Notes: generated by a model from the letters alone, not told the origin. A DNA stretch of 64,000 nucleotides from Comamonas thiooxydans (GCF_002157685.2 NZ_AP026738.1:4092001-4156000), one strand, 5' to 3'; counted from the stretch's first letter, positions 45,661 through 55,879 are shown. Made by a program: numbers and translations.

Positions 45661-46504
45661 TGAAAGCTCCACGCTCATAGGCCAGCCACTGACGCGATTG
45701 AGGAAAACGCTCGCGCAACTGATCGGCCTGTTGACGCGCTCCAATGTCGTCGTGCAATGCCCTGTCTATTTTGATCCCCAGCCAGAGGCTTTCCGCACTG
45801 GCCTGGTTGCTATTGTTATTCAAGCGCCGGATGTAGAACTGCGCCTTCTTCAGATCACCTTTGAGCCAAAGCACATTTGCCAGGTTGTAGCCTGCGGCGG
45901 GGTTGCCCACATCCATCTCGTAGGCACGAAACATGTTCTGGTAGGCCAGTTCCAACTGTCCTGCCTGCTGGTAGCACATGCCCTTGGCCAGCAGGGTCCT
46001 GGGCTGTTCACGGTAGCCCGGAGCCTGCAAGGCTCTATCAAACCACTGCTGGGCTACGTCGAAATGCTTTTGCTGGCATTGCATCCAGCCGTAATTGTGA
46101 ATCTGGTTGCCGTCGCGCGGATTGAGATCCACGGCCTTGCGCATGGCGATCTCCGCCTGCGTCCAGTCCTGGTTCTGCATGAGGATCAGGCCCAGCAGGC
46201 CGTATGCATCGGCGTAATCGGGCTTGGCAGCCAAGGCCTGCCCCACCTCATCCATGGCCACATCCAGGCGCCCGGCCTGAAAGTAATTGGCAGCCAATTC
46301 CAGGCGAATCTGTGCACGGCGATTGGCATCGGCGACCTGGGTCCCGCCCGTGCCAACCACAGAAGCCTGGGGGACGGACGTAGAGGAAGTGGTGGTGGTC
46401 GTTGTCGAAGTACAACCCACAAGTGCCGCAACCGCAACCGGTACCCCCCACCGGGCCAACAAGCCCCAATGTTGCCAAACCGGTCGCTGTACCACTGCCC
46501 TCAT
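45653..46504 (-). CDS. type IV pilus biogenesis lipoprotein (PilF/PilW)
   Basis: A 283-residue lipoprotein with a signal ending in LVGC and a Thr/Ser-rich linker. About six tetratricopeptide repeats follow (ANYFQAGRLDVAMDEV, GQIHNYGWMQCQQ-like units, GNPAAGYNLANVLWLKG). PilF/PilW helps the PilQ secretin assemble in the outer membrane. The ATG at 46504 has AAAGGA 6-7 bases upstream. It lies between rlmN and the RodZ-like gene, as in related bacteria, and shares bases with the latter. Confidence 0.93.
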   Translation of the reverse strand: MRAVVQRPVWQHWGLLARWGVPVAVAALVGCTSTTTTTTSSTSVPQASVVGTGGTQVADANRRAQIRLELAANYFQAGRLDVAMDEVGQALAAKPDYADAYGLLGLILMQNQDWTQAEIAMRKAVDLNPRDGNQIHNYGWMQCQQKHFDVAQQWFDRALQAPGYREQPRTLLAKGMCYQQAGQLELAYQNMFRAYEMDVGNPAAGYNLANVLWLKGDLKKAQFYIRRLNNNSNQASAESLWLGIKIDRALHDDIGARQQADQLRERFPQSRQWLAYERGAFNE

Positions 46505-46529
46505 TGATTGTCCTTTATTCAAAACTCCG

Positions 46530-47651
46530 TCAAGACACCTGCTTGAGCGGGATAGTACGCTGCTTGGCCATACGCTCGGCGGCGCGAGTTCTGTCCTTCA
46601 CATCGCCCGCGAGCTGACCACAGGCCGCGTCGATATCGTCGCCCCGGGTCTTGCGCACCGTGGTCACGATGCCGGCATTGCTCAGCAACGTAGCGAACTC
46701 GGTCACACGAGCCGAAGGCGAGCGCAGCAAACCCGAAGCAGGGAAGGGATTGAACGGGATCAGATTGAACTTGCACCAGCTCTTGCCATCGCCGCGCGCG
46801 CGCACCAACTCTATCAGCTGGCGCGCATGCTCAGGCTGATCGTTAACGCCGTCGAGCATGCAATATTCAAAGGTGATGAAGTCACGCGGCGCGAACTCCA
46901 GATAGCGCTCGCAGGCGTCCAGCAGCTCGGCAATCGGGTACTTCTTGTTCAGCGGCACCAGGTTGTCACGCAGCGGATCATTGGGTGCGTGCAGCGACAC
47001 CGCAAGCGCCACCGCGCAGTCCTGCGACAGGCGATCCATCATGGGCACCACGCCCGATGTGGACACCGTCACGCGACGACGCGACAGGCCATAGCCATGG
47101 TCGTCCAGCATCACGCGCAGGGCAGGCACCAGCGCACTGTAGTTCTGCAGCGGCTCGCCCATACCCATCATCACCACGTTGGAGATGATGCGATCTTCGG
47201 TACCGAAGCGCTTGCGCAGCGAATGCTCGGCATACCAGAGTTGGGCAAGGATTTCGCCAGTATTGAGGTTGCGGCTGAAGCCCTGATGCCCCGTAGAGCA
47301 AAAGCGGCAGCCCACGGCGCAACCGGCCTGGGACGAGACACACAGCGTGCCACGGTCGTCCTCAGGAATGAAAACGGATTCAACGGCATTGCCGTCACCC
47401 ACATCGAACAGCCACTTCACGGTGCCATCGGCCGAGACATGCTCGGTCACCACAGGCAAAGCGGTAATGTGGGCCCGGCTTTTGAGCTTTTCGCGCAGGG
47501 ACTTGGCCAGATCGGTCATCTGGTCGAAATCGGATGCGCCACGCTGGTGAATCCAGCGGAACAGCTGCGTCGCACGGAAACGCTTCTCCCCGAGCTGCTC
47601 GCAATAAGCGGTCAGGCCTTCGAGGTCAAAATCAAGCAAATTAGTAGTCAT
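46530..47651 (-). CDS. rlmN: 23S rRNA (adenine2503-C2)-methyltransferase
   Basis: A 373-residue radical-SAM methyltransferase that methylates A2503 of 23S rRNA (and A37 of some tRNAs). The CxxxCxxC iron-sulfur motif is CAVGCRFC, a GEPLQNY loop follows, and the second catalytic cysteine is in ACGQLAGD near the C-terminus. It lies 25 bases upstream of the pilus lipoprotein, on the same minus-strand transcript. Confidence 0.97.
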   Translation of the reverse strand: MTTNLLDFDLEGLTAYCEQLGEKRFRATQLFRWIHQRGASDFDQMTDLAKSLREKLKSRAHITALPVVTEHVSADGTVKWLFDVGDGNAVESVFIPEDDRGTLCVSSQAGCAVGCRFCSTGHQGFSRNLNTGEILAQLWYAEHSLRKRFGTEDRIISNVVMMGMGEPLQNYSALVPALRVMLDDHGYGLSRRRVTVSTSGVVPMMDRLSQDCAVALAVSLHAPNDPLRDNLVPLNKKYPIAELLDACERYLEFAPRDFITFEYCMLDGVNDQPEHARQLIELVRARGDGKSWCKFNLIPFNPFPASGLLRSPSARVTEFATLLSNAGIVTTVRKTRGDDIDAACGQLAGDVKDRTRAAERMAKQRTIPLKQVS

Positions 47652-47714
47652 ATCGGCATGTGGCGAGGCGTCTTGCGAACGGTGTTTGCCACGCCGTGGC
47701 CAGCATCTTCAAGT

Positions 47715-47756
47715 GCTGACACCCGCTTTGCACGAATGCAAAGCGCTGGCGTCAGC
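47715..47756 (-). terminator. long hairpin between ndk and rlmN
   Basis: Arms GCTGACACCCGCTTTGCA and TGCAAAGCGCTGGCGTCAGC pair over about 18 bp with a small central mismatch, loop CGAA. No U-run follows. It lies between the ndk stop and the rlmN start, so it may separate or stabilise transcripts. Confidence 0.6.
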
Positions 47757-47783
47757 GAGAGCATGCTGTAAAGCTAGCGTGGA

Positions 47784-48209
47784 TTAACGCGAGTACACGT
47801 TCATGCCGGGGAAGAAGAAGGCAACTTCCACAGCAGCAGTTTCAGCAGCGTCGGAGCCGTGCACGGCGTTGGCATCGATGCTGTCGGCGAAGTCGGCGCG
47901 GATGGTGCCCTTCTCGGCCTTCTTGGGGTCGGTGGCGCCCATCAGTTCACGGTTCTTCAGGATGGCGTTTTCGCCTTCCAGAGCTTGAATCATCACGGGG
48001 CCGGAGACCATGAAGTCCACCAGATCCTTGAAGAAAGGACGAGCAGCGTGCACAGCGTAGAACTGCTCGGCTTCGCCGCGCGACAGGTGCACCAGCTTGG
48101 CAGCCACGATCTTCAGGCCAGCAGCTTCGAAGCGGGCGTAGATTTGGCCGATCACGTTCTTGGCAACTGCGTCGGGCTTGATGATGGAGAGGGTACGTTC
48201 GATAGCCAT
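47784..48209 (-). CDS. ndk: nucleoside diphosphate kinase
   Basis: A 141-residue Ndk that moves the terminal phosphate among nucleoside diphosphates. The phospho-histidine is in NAVHGSD (about His117), preceded by the loop [12 protein letters not shown] at the start. Length and motifs are standard. It is 122 bases downstream of rluB and starts the ndk-rlmN-pilus-RodZ-ispG-hisS run. Confidence 0.98.
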   Translation of the reverse strand: MAIERTLSIIKPDAVAKNVIGQIYARFEAAGLKIVAAKLVHLSRGEAEQFYAVHAARPFFKDLVDFMVSGPVMIQALEGENAILKNRELMGATDPKKAEKGTIRADFADSIDANAVHGSDAAETAAVEVAFFFPGMNVYSR

Positions 48210-48331
48210 GATGATTATTTCCTAATCAGGGTTACTATGGGTTTTTGCCGAAAAAGCAAAACAGTTGATTTTAGCGGTGCCGCCATAGACCTTGAAGTCC
48301 GGGCAGCACTCAAATCCTTACGGATGCCTTT

Positions 48332-49915
48332 TTAGCGACCGCCGCGGCGACCGCCACCACCGCCGCCACCAGGGCGACGCTTGGCGTTCTGGCGGGCACG
48401 CGACAGGCTGTCGCTGCCGATATAACCCACCGAGGTGCGCATGGGGTCGGGCTGACCGCCCCCCTGCGAGCGGCCCGAGCCACCGGAGCGGCCGCCGGAC
48501 TTGTTGCGCGGGTTGTCACCCAGCATGCCGCTAGGTGCCGGACGATTGCCGTCCCACTCGCCACGGCGCTGGCCACCGCCTTCACGACGTCCCTGGGGTG
48601 CGCGATCGGCATTCATGCCATTGCCACGACCGCCACTGCGGTTGTTGCGGCCGCCACGGTTGTTGGCACCGCGGGCGCCGCCGTTGTTGCGCTCGACGGG
48701 AGCACGCTCCTTGACGCCGGCTGCGGACATCAGCGCCTGGATATCGGCCTGATCGAGCTCCACCCAGGCGCCGCGCTTGAGACCGCGCGGCAGCATCATG
48801 GCGCCGTAGCGAATGCGGATCAGACGGCTGACGGCATGGCCCACGGCCTCGAACATGCGACGCACTTCGCGGTTGCGGCCTTCGGAGATGGTCACGCGGT
48901 ACCAGCAGTTGGCACCTTCGCCGCCGCCATCTTCCACGGCACCAAAGCTGGCTTCGCCGTCTTCGAGCTGCACGCCGTCCAGCAGACGCTGCTTTTCTTC
49001 CTTGCTCAGCGCGCCCAGCACGCGGGCCGCGTATTCACGCTCCAGGCCGAAGCGGGGGTGCATGAGCGAGTTCGCCAGCTCGCCCGAGCTGGTGAACAGC
49101 AGCAGACCTTCGGTATTCAGGTCCAGGCGCCCCACCGACTGCCACTTGCCATGCTGCAGCTTGGGCAGCTTGCGGAACACCGTGGGGCGGTTCTGCGGAT
49201 CGTCATGCGTCACCACTTCGCCCACGGGCTTGTGATAGGCAATCACGCGTGCGGGAGGCGGGTCGATGCGGAAGCGGATGGGCTGGCCGTTGACCTTGAC
49301 GATATCGCCGAACTGAATGCGCTGGCCGACGTGGGCAGGCTCGTTGTTGACCGAGATGCGCCCTTCCAGGATCAGTTGCTCCATCTCCAGGCGCGAACCC
49401 ATGCCGGCCTGGGCCAGCACCTTGTGCAGCTTGGGAGAATCAACCTGGGGCGCAAGCACGCGCTTGGCGGGCATGGCGCTGCCATTCTCTTCCTCGTCGT
49501 CGAAATCGCCCGAGATCACATCGGCAAAGTCGATGTTCTGACCCTTGCGTCCCTTGGATCCATGAGGAGCGGGAGCGCTCTCCACAGCCACTTCCGCAAC
49601 GACGGCATCTGCTGCGTCATGGTCCTGGGACTGGGCCTCCACCTCCTGCTCAGCCACGGGCTGAACCGGCTCCTCGACGGCCACGGCTTCTTCGGTACGG
49701 GGCTTGGTCACTCGCTTGCGCGCAGGCTTGGCCTCGGCAGCAGCGTCCTTTTTGACGCCGGCGCGCTTGCGCGGTGCGGCAGGCTTCTTGGCCTCGGTGG
49801 CATCCTTGACCCCATCGGCCTTGGCTGCGCGGGGCTTGCGAGTCTTCTTGACCGGCTCGGCTTCGGGCGAAGCGGCTGCGGACTCGGGCATCGGGTTCGA
49901 TGTCTCGTTGTTCAT
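48332..49915 (-). CDS. rluB: 23S rRNA pseudouridine(2605) synthase, extended form
   Basis: A 527-residue RluB-type pseudouridine synthase. An S4 RNA-binding domain ([13 protein letters not shown]... and [10 protein letters not shown]) precedes the catalytic domain with the active Asp in [10 protein letters not shown]. Long extra tails are present. About 155 residues at the N-terminus are Ala/Lys/Glu-rich. The C-terminal ~150 are Arg/Gly/Asn-rich with RGG-like stretches ([24 protein letters not shown]). Its ATG overlaps the scpB stop by 4 bases (ATGA). Confidence 0.94.
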   Translation of the reverse strand: MNNETSNPMPESAAASPEAEPVKKTRKPRAAKADGVKDATEAKKPAAPRKRAGVKKDAAAEAKPARKRVTKPRTEEAVAVEEPVQPVAEQEVEAQSQDHDAADAVVAEVAVESAPAPHGSKGRKGQNIDFADVISGDFDDEEENGSAMPAKRVLAPQVDSPKLHKVLAQAGMGSRLEMEQLILEGRISVNNEPAHVGQRIQFGDIVKVNGQPIRFRIDPPPARVIAYHKPVGEVVTHDDPQNRPTVFRKLPKLQHGKWQSVGRLDLNTEGLLLFTSSGELANSLMHPRFGLEREYAARVLGALSKEEKQRLLDGVQLEDGEASFGAVEDGGGEGANCWYRVTISEGRNREVRRMFEAVGHAVSRLIRIRYGAMMLPRGLKRGAWVELDQADIQALMSAAGVKERAPVERNNGGARGANNRGGRNNRSGGRGNGMNADRAPQGRREGGGQRRGEWDGNRPAPSGMLGDNPRNKSGGRSGGSGRSQGGGQPDPMRTSVGYIGSDSLSRARQNAKRRPGGGGGGGRRGGR

Positions 49916-51081
49916 TCCAGTTTTCCTTCGGGGATGACGCCATCGCCATCCTCCACAATTCGTTGTTCTGCCGACCCGACGGCATCGTCGGCCCGCGCTT
50001 TCGTATTTGTGTCCTCGGCCTCGTCGTCGCTGCCGTAGTCATCCTCGAGAAACGCCTTCAGGCCCACCCACTCGGTACGCCCGGCTTTCTTGGCCACCGG
50101 TTTGGGCTCCGGCTCTGCCGCCTTGGCAGTCCTGGCGGGCCTGGCCGCTTTGGGCTTGCTCACGGCTGGCGGCGCCTCAGTCGGCCCTGGCTCCGAATCC
50201 GGCAGCTCAATCGCTATCTCTTCAGTAGCATCTTGCTCAATATCACTCTGCACTTGGTCCGGATATGGCTCCAACTCTGGCGCATCCGCCTCGGGCTGAA
50301 GCTCCGACACAAGCTCTGCAGGCGCTTGCGCCACAGGGTCGGCATCGGTATCCGGCAGCTCCTCGGCGCCATCTTCCTCATCTGGGGCACCCAGGATCTC
50401 ACTCTCCGCCGCATCGGACTCTGTCACGACATCCGTATCCGCAGCGACCTCGGCCGGCTCTGCGGCCTCCACGCCCTCCTGGCGCTGGGCGCCCTCGGCC
50501 CCGGCCTCCGGCACGGCGGTCTGGTCGCCCACCTCCCCATCCAGCGCCTTGAACAGACTTTGCTGGGCCTGGGTTTCCTCCAGCATGGGCAGCTGATCCA
50601 GCGACTGCAGACCCAGATCATCGAGAAACTGGCGTGTGGTGGCAAACAGCGCGGGCCGCCCCACGGTTTCACGGTGGCCGATGACCTCGATCCAGCCTCT
50701 ATCTTCCAGTTGCTTGATGATCAGGCTGTTCACGGTCACACCGCGAATGTCCTCGATATCACCCCGCGTGACCGGCTGACGGTAGGCAATGATGGCCAGC
50801 GTCTCCAGCGTCGCCCGCGTGTACTTGGGCGGCTTCTCGGGGTGAAGCTTGTCCAGATAGACGCGCATCTCGGGCCGGCTCTGGAAACGCCAGCCAGAAG
50901 CCACCTGCACCAGTTCCACGCCCTTGAGGGCCCAGTCCTTTTGCAGATCCAGCAGCAAATCCTTAACCGTGTCCGAGCCCAGCACATCATCAAAAAGTGA
51001 GCGCAATTCCCGCAGCGTTACAGGCTGCGGGGCACAAATCAATGCTGTTTCAAGAACCCGCTTGGCATCTACCGTATTCAT
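49912..51081 (-). CDS. scpB: chromosome segregation/condensation protein ScpB, with acidic extension
   Basis: A 389-residue ScpB, subunit of the SMC-ScpA-ScpB condensin. The winged-helix region (residues 1-190) has [45 protein letters not shown] and GRPALFATT. Typical ScpB is ~200 residues. The following ~200 here are acidic, then Ala/Lys/Pro-rich, and are probably disordered. It overlaps rluB by 4 bases, the usual scpB-rluB pairing. Confidence 0.93.
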   Translation of the reverse strand: MNTVDAKRVLETALICAPQPVTLRELRSLFDDVLGSDTVKDLLLDLQKDWALKGVELVQVASGWRFQSRPEMRVYLDKLHPEKPPKYTRATLETLAIIAYRQPVTRGDIEDIRGVTVNSLIIKQLEDRGWIEVIGHRETVGRPALFATTRQFLDDLGLQSLDQLPMLEETQAQQSLFKALDGEVGDQTAVPEAGAEGAQRQEGVEAAEPAEVAADTDVVTESDAAESEILGAPDEEDGAEELPDTDADPVAQAPAELVSELQPEADAPELEPYPDQVQSDIEQDATEEIAIELPDSEPGPTEAPPAVSKPKAARPARTAKAAEPEPKPVAKKAGRTEWVGLKAFLEDDYGSDDEAEDTNTKARADDAVGSAEQRIVEDGDGVIPEGKLE

Positions 51082-51180
51082 GGGCGCAGCGTTTCGGGAG
51101 CGGCTGTCGCACCGACTGCGGTGGGACGCCTGATTCTAAGAAGAGAGGGAAGCGCCCCAAAGATGCCATGCGAGTGATGG

Positions 51181-52239
51181 TCAGAGGCTTTCCGGCAGAT
51201 TGTAACGCAGACCCCATAAATCCAGTGCACCGGCCATGTCTTGTGGCAGCGGCGCATAGTGGACCAGCGGCTTTCTCGTCACAGGGTGCTCGAAGGCCAG
51301 CCTGAAGGCATGCAGCGCCTGGCGCTCCAGTCCGCCCTCGGGCTGGCCGCCATACAGCGTATCGGCTATCAGCGGATGACCGAGCGAAGCCATGTGCACC
51401 CGGATCTGGTGCGTGCGGCCGGTGTGCAGCGTGCAGCGCACCAGGCTGTGAGTTGCATCACCATCGAGCAGATCGAAGTCGGTACGCGCCTGCTTGCCGG
51501 GATGCAGATTCAGGTCCACCACCGCCATGCGCAGGCGGTTGCGCGGGTCGCGGCCGATCGGAGCATCGACCTCGCGGCGCTTGCGGCTGCCCCATTGCTT
51601 GTGGGCAAGCGCCAGATACTGACGGCTCACGTCGCGCGCGGCAATCATCTTGATGAGCGCATCCATGGTGCTGCGATTGCGCGCCACCACCATCAAGCCG
51701 CTGGTGTCCTTGTCCAGCCGGTGAACAATGCCGGCGCGCGGCACCTGGCGCGCTTTTTCGTCACGCGCCAGCAGGCCGTTGAGCAGTGTGCCGGTCCAGT
51801 TGCCGGGAGCCGGATGCACCACCAGACCCGCAGGCTTGTTGATGACCAGCAGATCCTCGTCCTCATAGACCACCTGCAGATCCATGGCCTCGGGCTGGAA
51901 AGCCATGCTCTGCTGGGTGGGCCGCATCTCCACGCGCAGGCGATCGCCCACGGCCACCTTGACCGAGGGCTTGATCAATACCTTGTCGTTGAGCGTGACC
52001 GCACCATCGGCCAGCAATTGCTGCAGATAGCTGCGCGAGAACTCCGACACCCCCAGCGCCAGCACCTTGTCCACACGCTGTCCGTGATGCTCGGTGCCGA
52101 CCATGAGTTCGCGGTTCTCGACCTCCGCCGAGGCAATGGCGTCTTCGGCTGCTTCGTCCCAGCTCTGCTCGACCGCGTCAGAAGGCACAAGCCCCTGCGG
52201 GGCAGGGGCTTGTGCGGCTTGCTTGCGTTGCGAGGCCAT
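51181..52239 (-). CDS. rluD: 23S rRNA pseudouridine synthase RluD
   Basis: A 352-residue pseudouridine synthase of the RluD type, acting on helix 69 of 23S rRNA. An S4 domain (RVDKVLALGVSEFSRS) precedes the catalytic domain with active Asp in HRLDKDTSGLMVV. The ATG at 52239 is two bases after the nlpD stop (TGAGCATG), so they are translationally coupled. In many gammaproteobacteria rpoS follows nlpD; here rluD does. Confidence 0.95.
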   Translation of the reverse strand: MASQRKQAAQAPAPQGLVPSDAVEQSWDEAAEDAIASAEVENRELMVGTEHHGQRVDKVLALGVSEFSRSYLQQLLADGAVTLNDKVLIKPSVKVAVGDRLRVEMRPTQQSMAFQPEAMDLQVVYEDEDLLVINKPAGLVVHPAPGNWTGTLLNGLLARDEKARQVPRAGIVHRLDKDTSGLMVVARNRSTMDALIKMIAARDVSRQYLALAHKQWGSRKRREVDAPIGRDPRNRLRMAVVDLNLHPGKQARTDFDLLDGDATHSLVRCTLHTGRTHQIRVHMASLGHPLIADTLYGGQPEGGLERQALHAFRLAFEHPVTRKPLVHYAPLPQDMAGALDLWGLRYNLPESL

Positions 52240-52241
52240 GC

Positions 52242-53111
52242 TCAACGTGAAGGCAGATAACGCGAAGGATCGACAGGCTTGCCCTGGCGACGCACTTCGA
52301 AGTGCAGCTTGACGCGATCGGCATCGGTGCTGCCCATCTCGGCAATCTTCTGTCCCTTCTTCACGGCCTGATCTTCCTTGACCAGCAGCGACTGGTTGTG
52401 GGCGTAGGCGGTCAGATAGGTGTTGTTGTGCTTGAGGATGATGAGATTGCCGTAGCCACGCAGGCCGGCACCGGCATACACCACACGGCCATCGGCCGCC
52501 GCCACCACGGGATCACCGGCCTTGCCGCTGATGTCGTAGCCCTTGTTGCGCTGCTCGTCGAAGCCGGCAATCAGCGAGCCGCTGGCAGGCCAGATGAAGT
52601 TCACATCATCGGCTCCCTTGGCAACAGGCGCCGGGCTGGTTGCAGGCGTGGCCGGTGTAGCAGGCACGGGCGTTGCAGTTGCTGCGGGGGGAGTCACGGG
52701 TGTGGTCGTCGTTGCGGCACTGCCACCACCCACAACCACGGGCGCGACACCGCGGCCCGAGCCGGACGATGCGGCGGGCGCCTCGCGTCCTGGCGGCACC
52801 ACGCGCACCACCTGACCGACTTCGATCACGTTGGGATTGTCCAGATTGCTCCAGCGAGCAATGTCCTTCCAGCTCTGGCCGTGTTCCAGACCAATCCTGA
52901 TCAGAGTGTCGCCAGGCTTGATGGTGTAGTAACCCGGCTTGCCGGCATTTTCAGCGCCGGGCAGCGACTTGACGTCCACAGTTGAAGACGAGGAGGCCGA
53001 CTGTCCGCGATCCTCCACAGGAGCCCTGTTTGCCTGGGCAGCACAACCGGCCAGGATGACACCTGCCAGCACGGCCGTTCCCCATGCACCAAGACTTCGC
53101 GATACCAACAT
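52242..53111 (-). CDS. nlpD: NlpD-type LysM/LytM-domain amidase activator, lipoprotein
   Basis: A 289-residue lipoprotein (lipobox LAGC). A LysM domain (YYTIKPGDTLIRIG...) is followed by a Pro/Thr/Ala-rich linker and a C-terminal LytM/M23 domain. The metal motif is degenerate: NKGYD where active enzymes have H-x-G-x-D, and KLHFE instead of HLHFE. It is therefore expected to activate cell-wall amidases rather than cleave, as NlpD does in E. coli. It follows pcm by 13 bases. Confidence 0.94.
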   Translation of the reverse strand: MLVSRSLGAWGTAVLAGVILAGCAAQANRAPVEDRGQSASSSSTVDVKSLPGAENAGKPGYYTIKPGDTLIRIGLEHGQSWKDIARWSNLDNPNVIEVGQVVRVVPPGREAPAASSGSGRGVAPVVVGGGSAATTTTPVTPPAATATPVPATPATPATSPAPVAKGADDVNFIWPASGSLIAGFDEQRNKGYDISGKAGDPVVAAADGRVVYAGAGLRGYGNLIILKHNNTYLTAYAHNQSLLVKEDQAVKKGQKIAEMGSTDADRVKLHFEVRRQGKPVDPSRYLPSR

Positions 53112-53124
53112 AAGCTATTCCCTT

Positions 53125-53910
53125 CTAGGCGATCCCCGATTTTAGAGGGACAAAGTTGACTGCTTCCAAAACTGTCTGCGTAAAACCGTGTGAACTCTTG
53201 TCAATCACCAGCAGTGCCTGCTTACCCGCACCCACCACGACCGGAGCCACCAGACGCCCGCCCACCGCCAGTTGATCACACCACTCCTGCGGCACCACAT
53301 CACCGCCGGCAGCGGAGATGATGCCCGCATAGGGCGCGCCACTGGCAAAACCCACCATGCCGTCACCGAGGATCAGATGCACATTGGACAGGCGCATGGG
53401 GCGCAGATGGCTGCGCGCCTTCTCGTGCAGGCCACGCAGCCGCTCTATCGAATAAACCTCTTTGGTGAGCATGGACAGCACGGCCGCCTGGTAGCCGCAA
53501 CCGGTGCCGATCTCCAGCACGCGCCCTTGCCCGTTGCGGGCCGCATCGGAGTCGAGCAGCAGCTCGATCATGCGGGCCACGATGCTGGGCTTGGAGATGG
53601 TCTGGCCGAGGCCGATAGGCAGGCTGGTGTCTTCATAGGCCTGGTTGACCAGAGCACTGTCGACAAAGCGGTGGCGCTCCACCGTGGCCATGGCCTGCAG
53701 CACGGCGGGATTGCTGACGCCGGCCGCACCGATGCGCTGGGCCATGCGGGAGCGCACCGTGGAGGAATCCAGACCCACGCCCACGGGCGAAGCGGCCACA
53801 CGCAAGGGATTGAGGGGCTTGGGAGCAACAGGCGGCCGCGCCGCGCTGGTGCCTGTCTGCACGGAACGTGCAATCCAGCCCGGCACCTGAGGCGGACGAC
53901 GCTCGCTCAC
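53125..53910 (-). CDS. pcm: protein-L-isoaspartate O-methyltransferase
   Basis: A 261-residue SAM-dependent methyltransferase that repairs isoaspartyl residues. The N-terminal ~45 residues are extra. The core begins near RSRMAQRIGAAGV, with RHRFVDSALVNQAYEDTSLPIG, the SAM-binding VLEIGTGCGYQAAVL and LILGDGMVG. The GTG start at 53910 overlaps the surE stop (GTGA), a common coupling; an ATG at 53967 is possible. Conserved surE-pcm-nlpD order. Confidence 0.95.
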   Translation of the reverse strand: MSERRPPQVPGWIARSVQTGTSAARPPVAPKPLNPLRVAASPVGVGLDSSTVRSRMAQRIGAAGVSNPAVLQAMATVERHRFVDSALVNQAYEDTSLPIGLGQTISKPSIVARMIELLLDSDAARNGQGRVLEIGTGCGYQAAVLSMLTKEVYSIERLRGLHEKARSHLRPMRLSNVHLILGDGMVGFASGAPYAGIISAAGGDVVPQEWCDQLAVGGRLVAPVVVGAGKQALLVIDKSSHGFTQTVLEAVNFVPLKSGIA

Positions 53911-54692
53911 GATGCGGCCGCCGATGTGTTGGATGGACCTGCCAGCTTGCTGGCCGTCTGCGCCCAATAGCCGAGGTTTTCATGATCTGTCAGATCGACC
54001 TTGAGCGGCGTCATGGAGACATGGCCATGGGCCGTGGCATGGAAGTCCGTGCCTTCGGAGTCATCCTTGGCTGCGCCGGCGCTACCGATCCAGTACATGG
54101 TCTCGCCGCGCGGGCTTTGCTGCTGAATGGCCTGCTCTGCCGCATGACGGCGCCCCAGGCGACACAGCTTGACGCTTTTGAGTGCATGCAGCGGCATATT
54201 GGGAATATTCACGTTCAACAGCCAGGGAGCAGTACCGATCAACTGCTGGGCCAGCATCTCCTGAACCATCTGACGGGCCGTGGCAGCTGCCGCCTCCAGT
54301 TCGGCCCAGCCCTTGTCAACCTGCGAGAAGGCAATCGACGGGATACCGAACAGATAGCCTTCCATGGCCGCCCCCACGGTGCCCGAGTAAATCGTGTCGT
54401 CGCCCATATTGGCGCCGTTGTTGATGCCCGAGACCACCAGATCGGGCCGGTAGCCAAGCAGGCCGGTCAGCGCGATATGCACGCAGTCTGCGGGCGTGCC
54501 GTTCACGTAGCGAAAGCCGTTATAGGCCTGGTGCACATACAGCGGCGCGTTCAGCGTCAACGCATTGGACTTGGCGCTGTTGTTGTGCTCGGGCGCCACT
54601 ACTTCGACGTCTGCCACGGTGCGCAGCGCATCGTGCAAAGCCACGATGCCAGGGGCCTGGAAGCCGTCGTCATTGCAAATAAGAATCTTCAT
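53907..54692 (-). CDS. surE: 5'/3'-nucleotidase SurE
   Basis: A 261-residue SurE, a metal-dependent nucleotidase and exopolyphosphatase linked to stationary-phase survival. Signatures are ICNDDGFQAPG at the start, VVAPEHNNSAKSNALT and VVSGINNGANMGDDTIYSGTVGAA. It starts a minus-strand transcript with pcm, nlpD and rluD, and diverges from the quinone oxidoreductase gene across a 123-base gap. Confidence 0.97.
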   Translation of the reverse strand: MKILICNDDGFQAPGIVALHDALRTVADVEVVAPEHNNSAKSNALTLNAPLYVHQAYNGFRYVNGTPADCVHIALTGLLGYRPDLVVSGINNGANMGDDTIYSGTVGAAMEGYLFGIPSIAFSQVDKGWAELEAAAATARQMVQEMLAQQLIGTAPWLLNVNIPNMPLHALKSVKLCRLGRRHAAEQAIQQQSPRGETMYWIGSAGAAKDDSEGTDFHATAHGHVSMTPLKVDLTDHENLGYWAQTASKLAGPSNTSAAAS

Positions 54693-54815
54693 GGATGAGG
54701 CGGATTGTAGGCGGCTCCAAGGTCACGACAGAGACACGCGGCATTCGCACCACACTTCTATCATCTGCGAGCCGATTCCCCCCAATCTCACCTCAAGAAG
54801 ATCAGGAGACAAGAT

Positions 54816-55793
54816 ATGCACGCATGGCTCTGCACCACCCCCACCGGCGTCGAAACACTGAAATGGACCGAGCAGCCCACACCGCAGCCCGGCCCCGGCC
54901 AGGTGCTGCTGGAAGTCAAGGCTGCCAGCCTGAACTTTCCCGATCTGCTGATCGTGCAGAACAAATACCAGATCAAGCCGCCCCTGCCCTTTGTGCCGGG
55001 CTCGGAATACGCCGGCGTGGTGCAGGCCGTGGGCGAAGGTGTCAAACATCTCAAGGTGGGCCAGCATGTGGCCTGTCTTTCGGGCACGGGCGGGTTCGCC
55101 ACGCATACGCTGGCACCCGCCGCCATGTGCATGCCACTGCCGGCCGACTTCCCCTTTGTCGATGCCGCCGCCTTCATCATGACCTATGCCACCTCCCACC
55201 ATGCACTCATGGACCGAGGTCAGCTCAAGGCCGGAGAGACCGTACTCGTGCTGGGCGCGGCGGGCGGCGTGGGCACGGCAGCCATACAGATCGCAAAGGC
55301 GGCCGGTGCCCGGGTGATTGCAGCTGCCTCCACCGACGAAAAATGTGCGCTGTGCAAGGCGCAAGGTGCGGACGTCACCATCAACTACAGCCAGGGCGAT
55401 CTGCGTGAAGCCATCAAGGCAGCGACAGACGGCAAGGGACCCGACGTGATCTACGATCCCGTGGGCGGCGATTTTGCCGAACCTGCCTTCCGCTCCATTG
55501 CCTGGCGCGGCCGCTATCTGATCATCGGCTTTGCCTCCGGCCCCATCCCCTCGCTGCCGCTGAACCTGCCTTTGCTCAAGGGCGCTTCCCTGGTCGGCGT
55601 GTTCTGGGGCGACTTCGCCAAGCGCGAGCCTCAGAACAATGCCGCCATGATGCAGGAGCTGTCGCAATGGTGGGCCCAGGGCAGGATCAAGCCCGTGATC
55701 GACCGCACCATGCCCATGAGCGAGCTGTTCGCCGCCTACGAACGCATGGGCTCGCGCCAAGTACAAGGCAAGCTGGTGCTGGTCAACGCGTAA
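54816..55793 (+). CDS. NADPH:quinone oxidoreductase (zinc-independent MDR family)
   Basis: A 325-residue medium-chain dehydrogenase/reductase. The N-terminal GroES-like domain (QPGPGQVLLEVKAASLNFPDLL and PFVPGSEYAGVV) is followed by a Rossmann domain with GAAGGVGTAAIQIAK. No structural-zinc cysteines are seen, so it fits the QOR subgroup. It probably reduces quinones with NADPH. AGGAGA before the ATG supports the start. Confidence 0.93.
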   Translation: MHAWLCTTPTGVETLKWTEQPTPQPGPGQVLLEVKAASLNFPDLLIVQNKYQIKPPLPFVPGSEYAGVVQAVGEGVKHLKVGQHVACLSGTGGFATHTLAPAAMCMPLPADFPFVDAAAFIMTYATSHHALMDRGQLKAGETVLVLGAAGGVGTAAIQIAKAAGARVIAAASTDEKCALCKAQGADVTINYSQGDLREAIKAATDGKGPDVIYDPVGGDFAEPAFRSIAWRGRYLIIGFASGPIPSLPLNLPLLKGASLVGVFWGDFAKREPQNNAAMMQELSQWWAQGRIKPVIDRTMPMSELFAAYERMGSRQVQGKLVLVNA

Positions 55794-55879
55794 AGCTGCG
55801 GTAAACCGCGGCGATGCCTGTGGGGTCGGGGAGATACTTCCAGCCACTGGCTACAAAACCCCAACACCGCAGCATCGCC

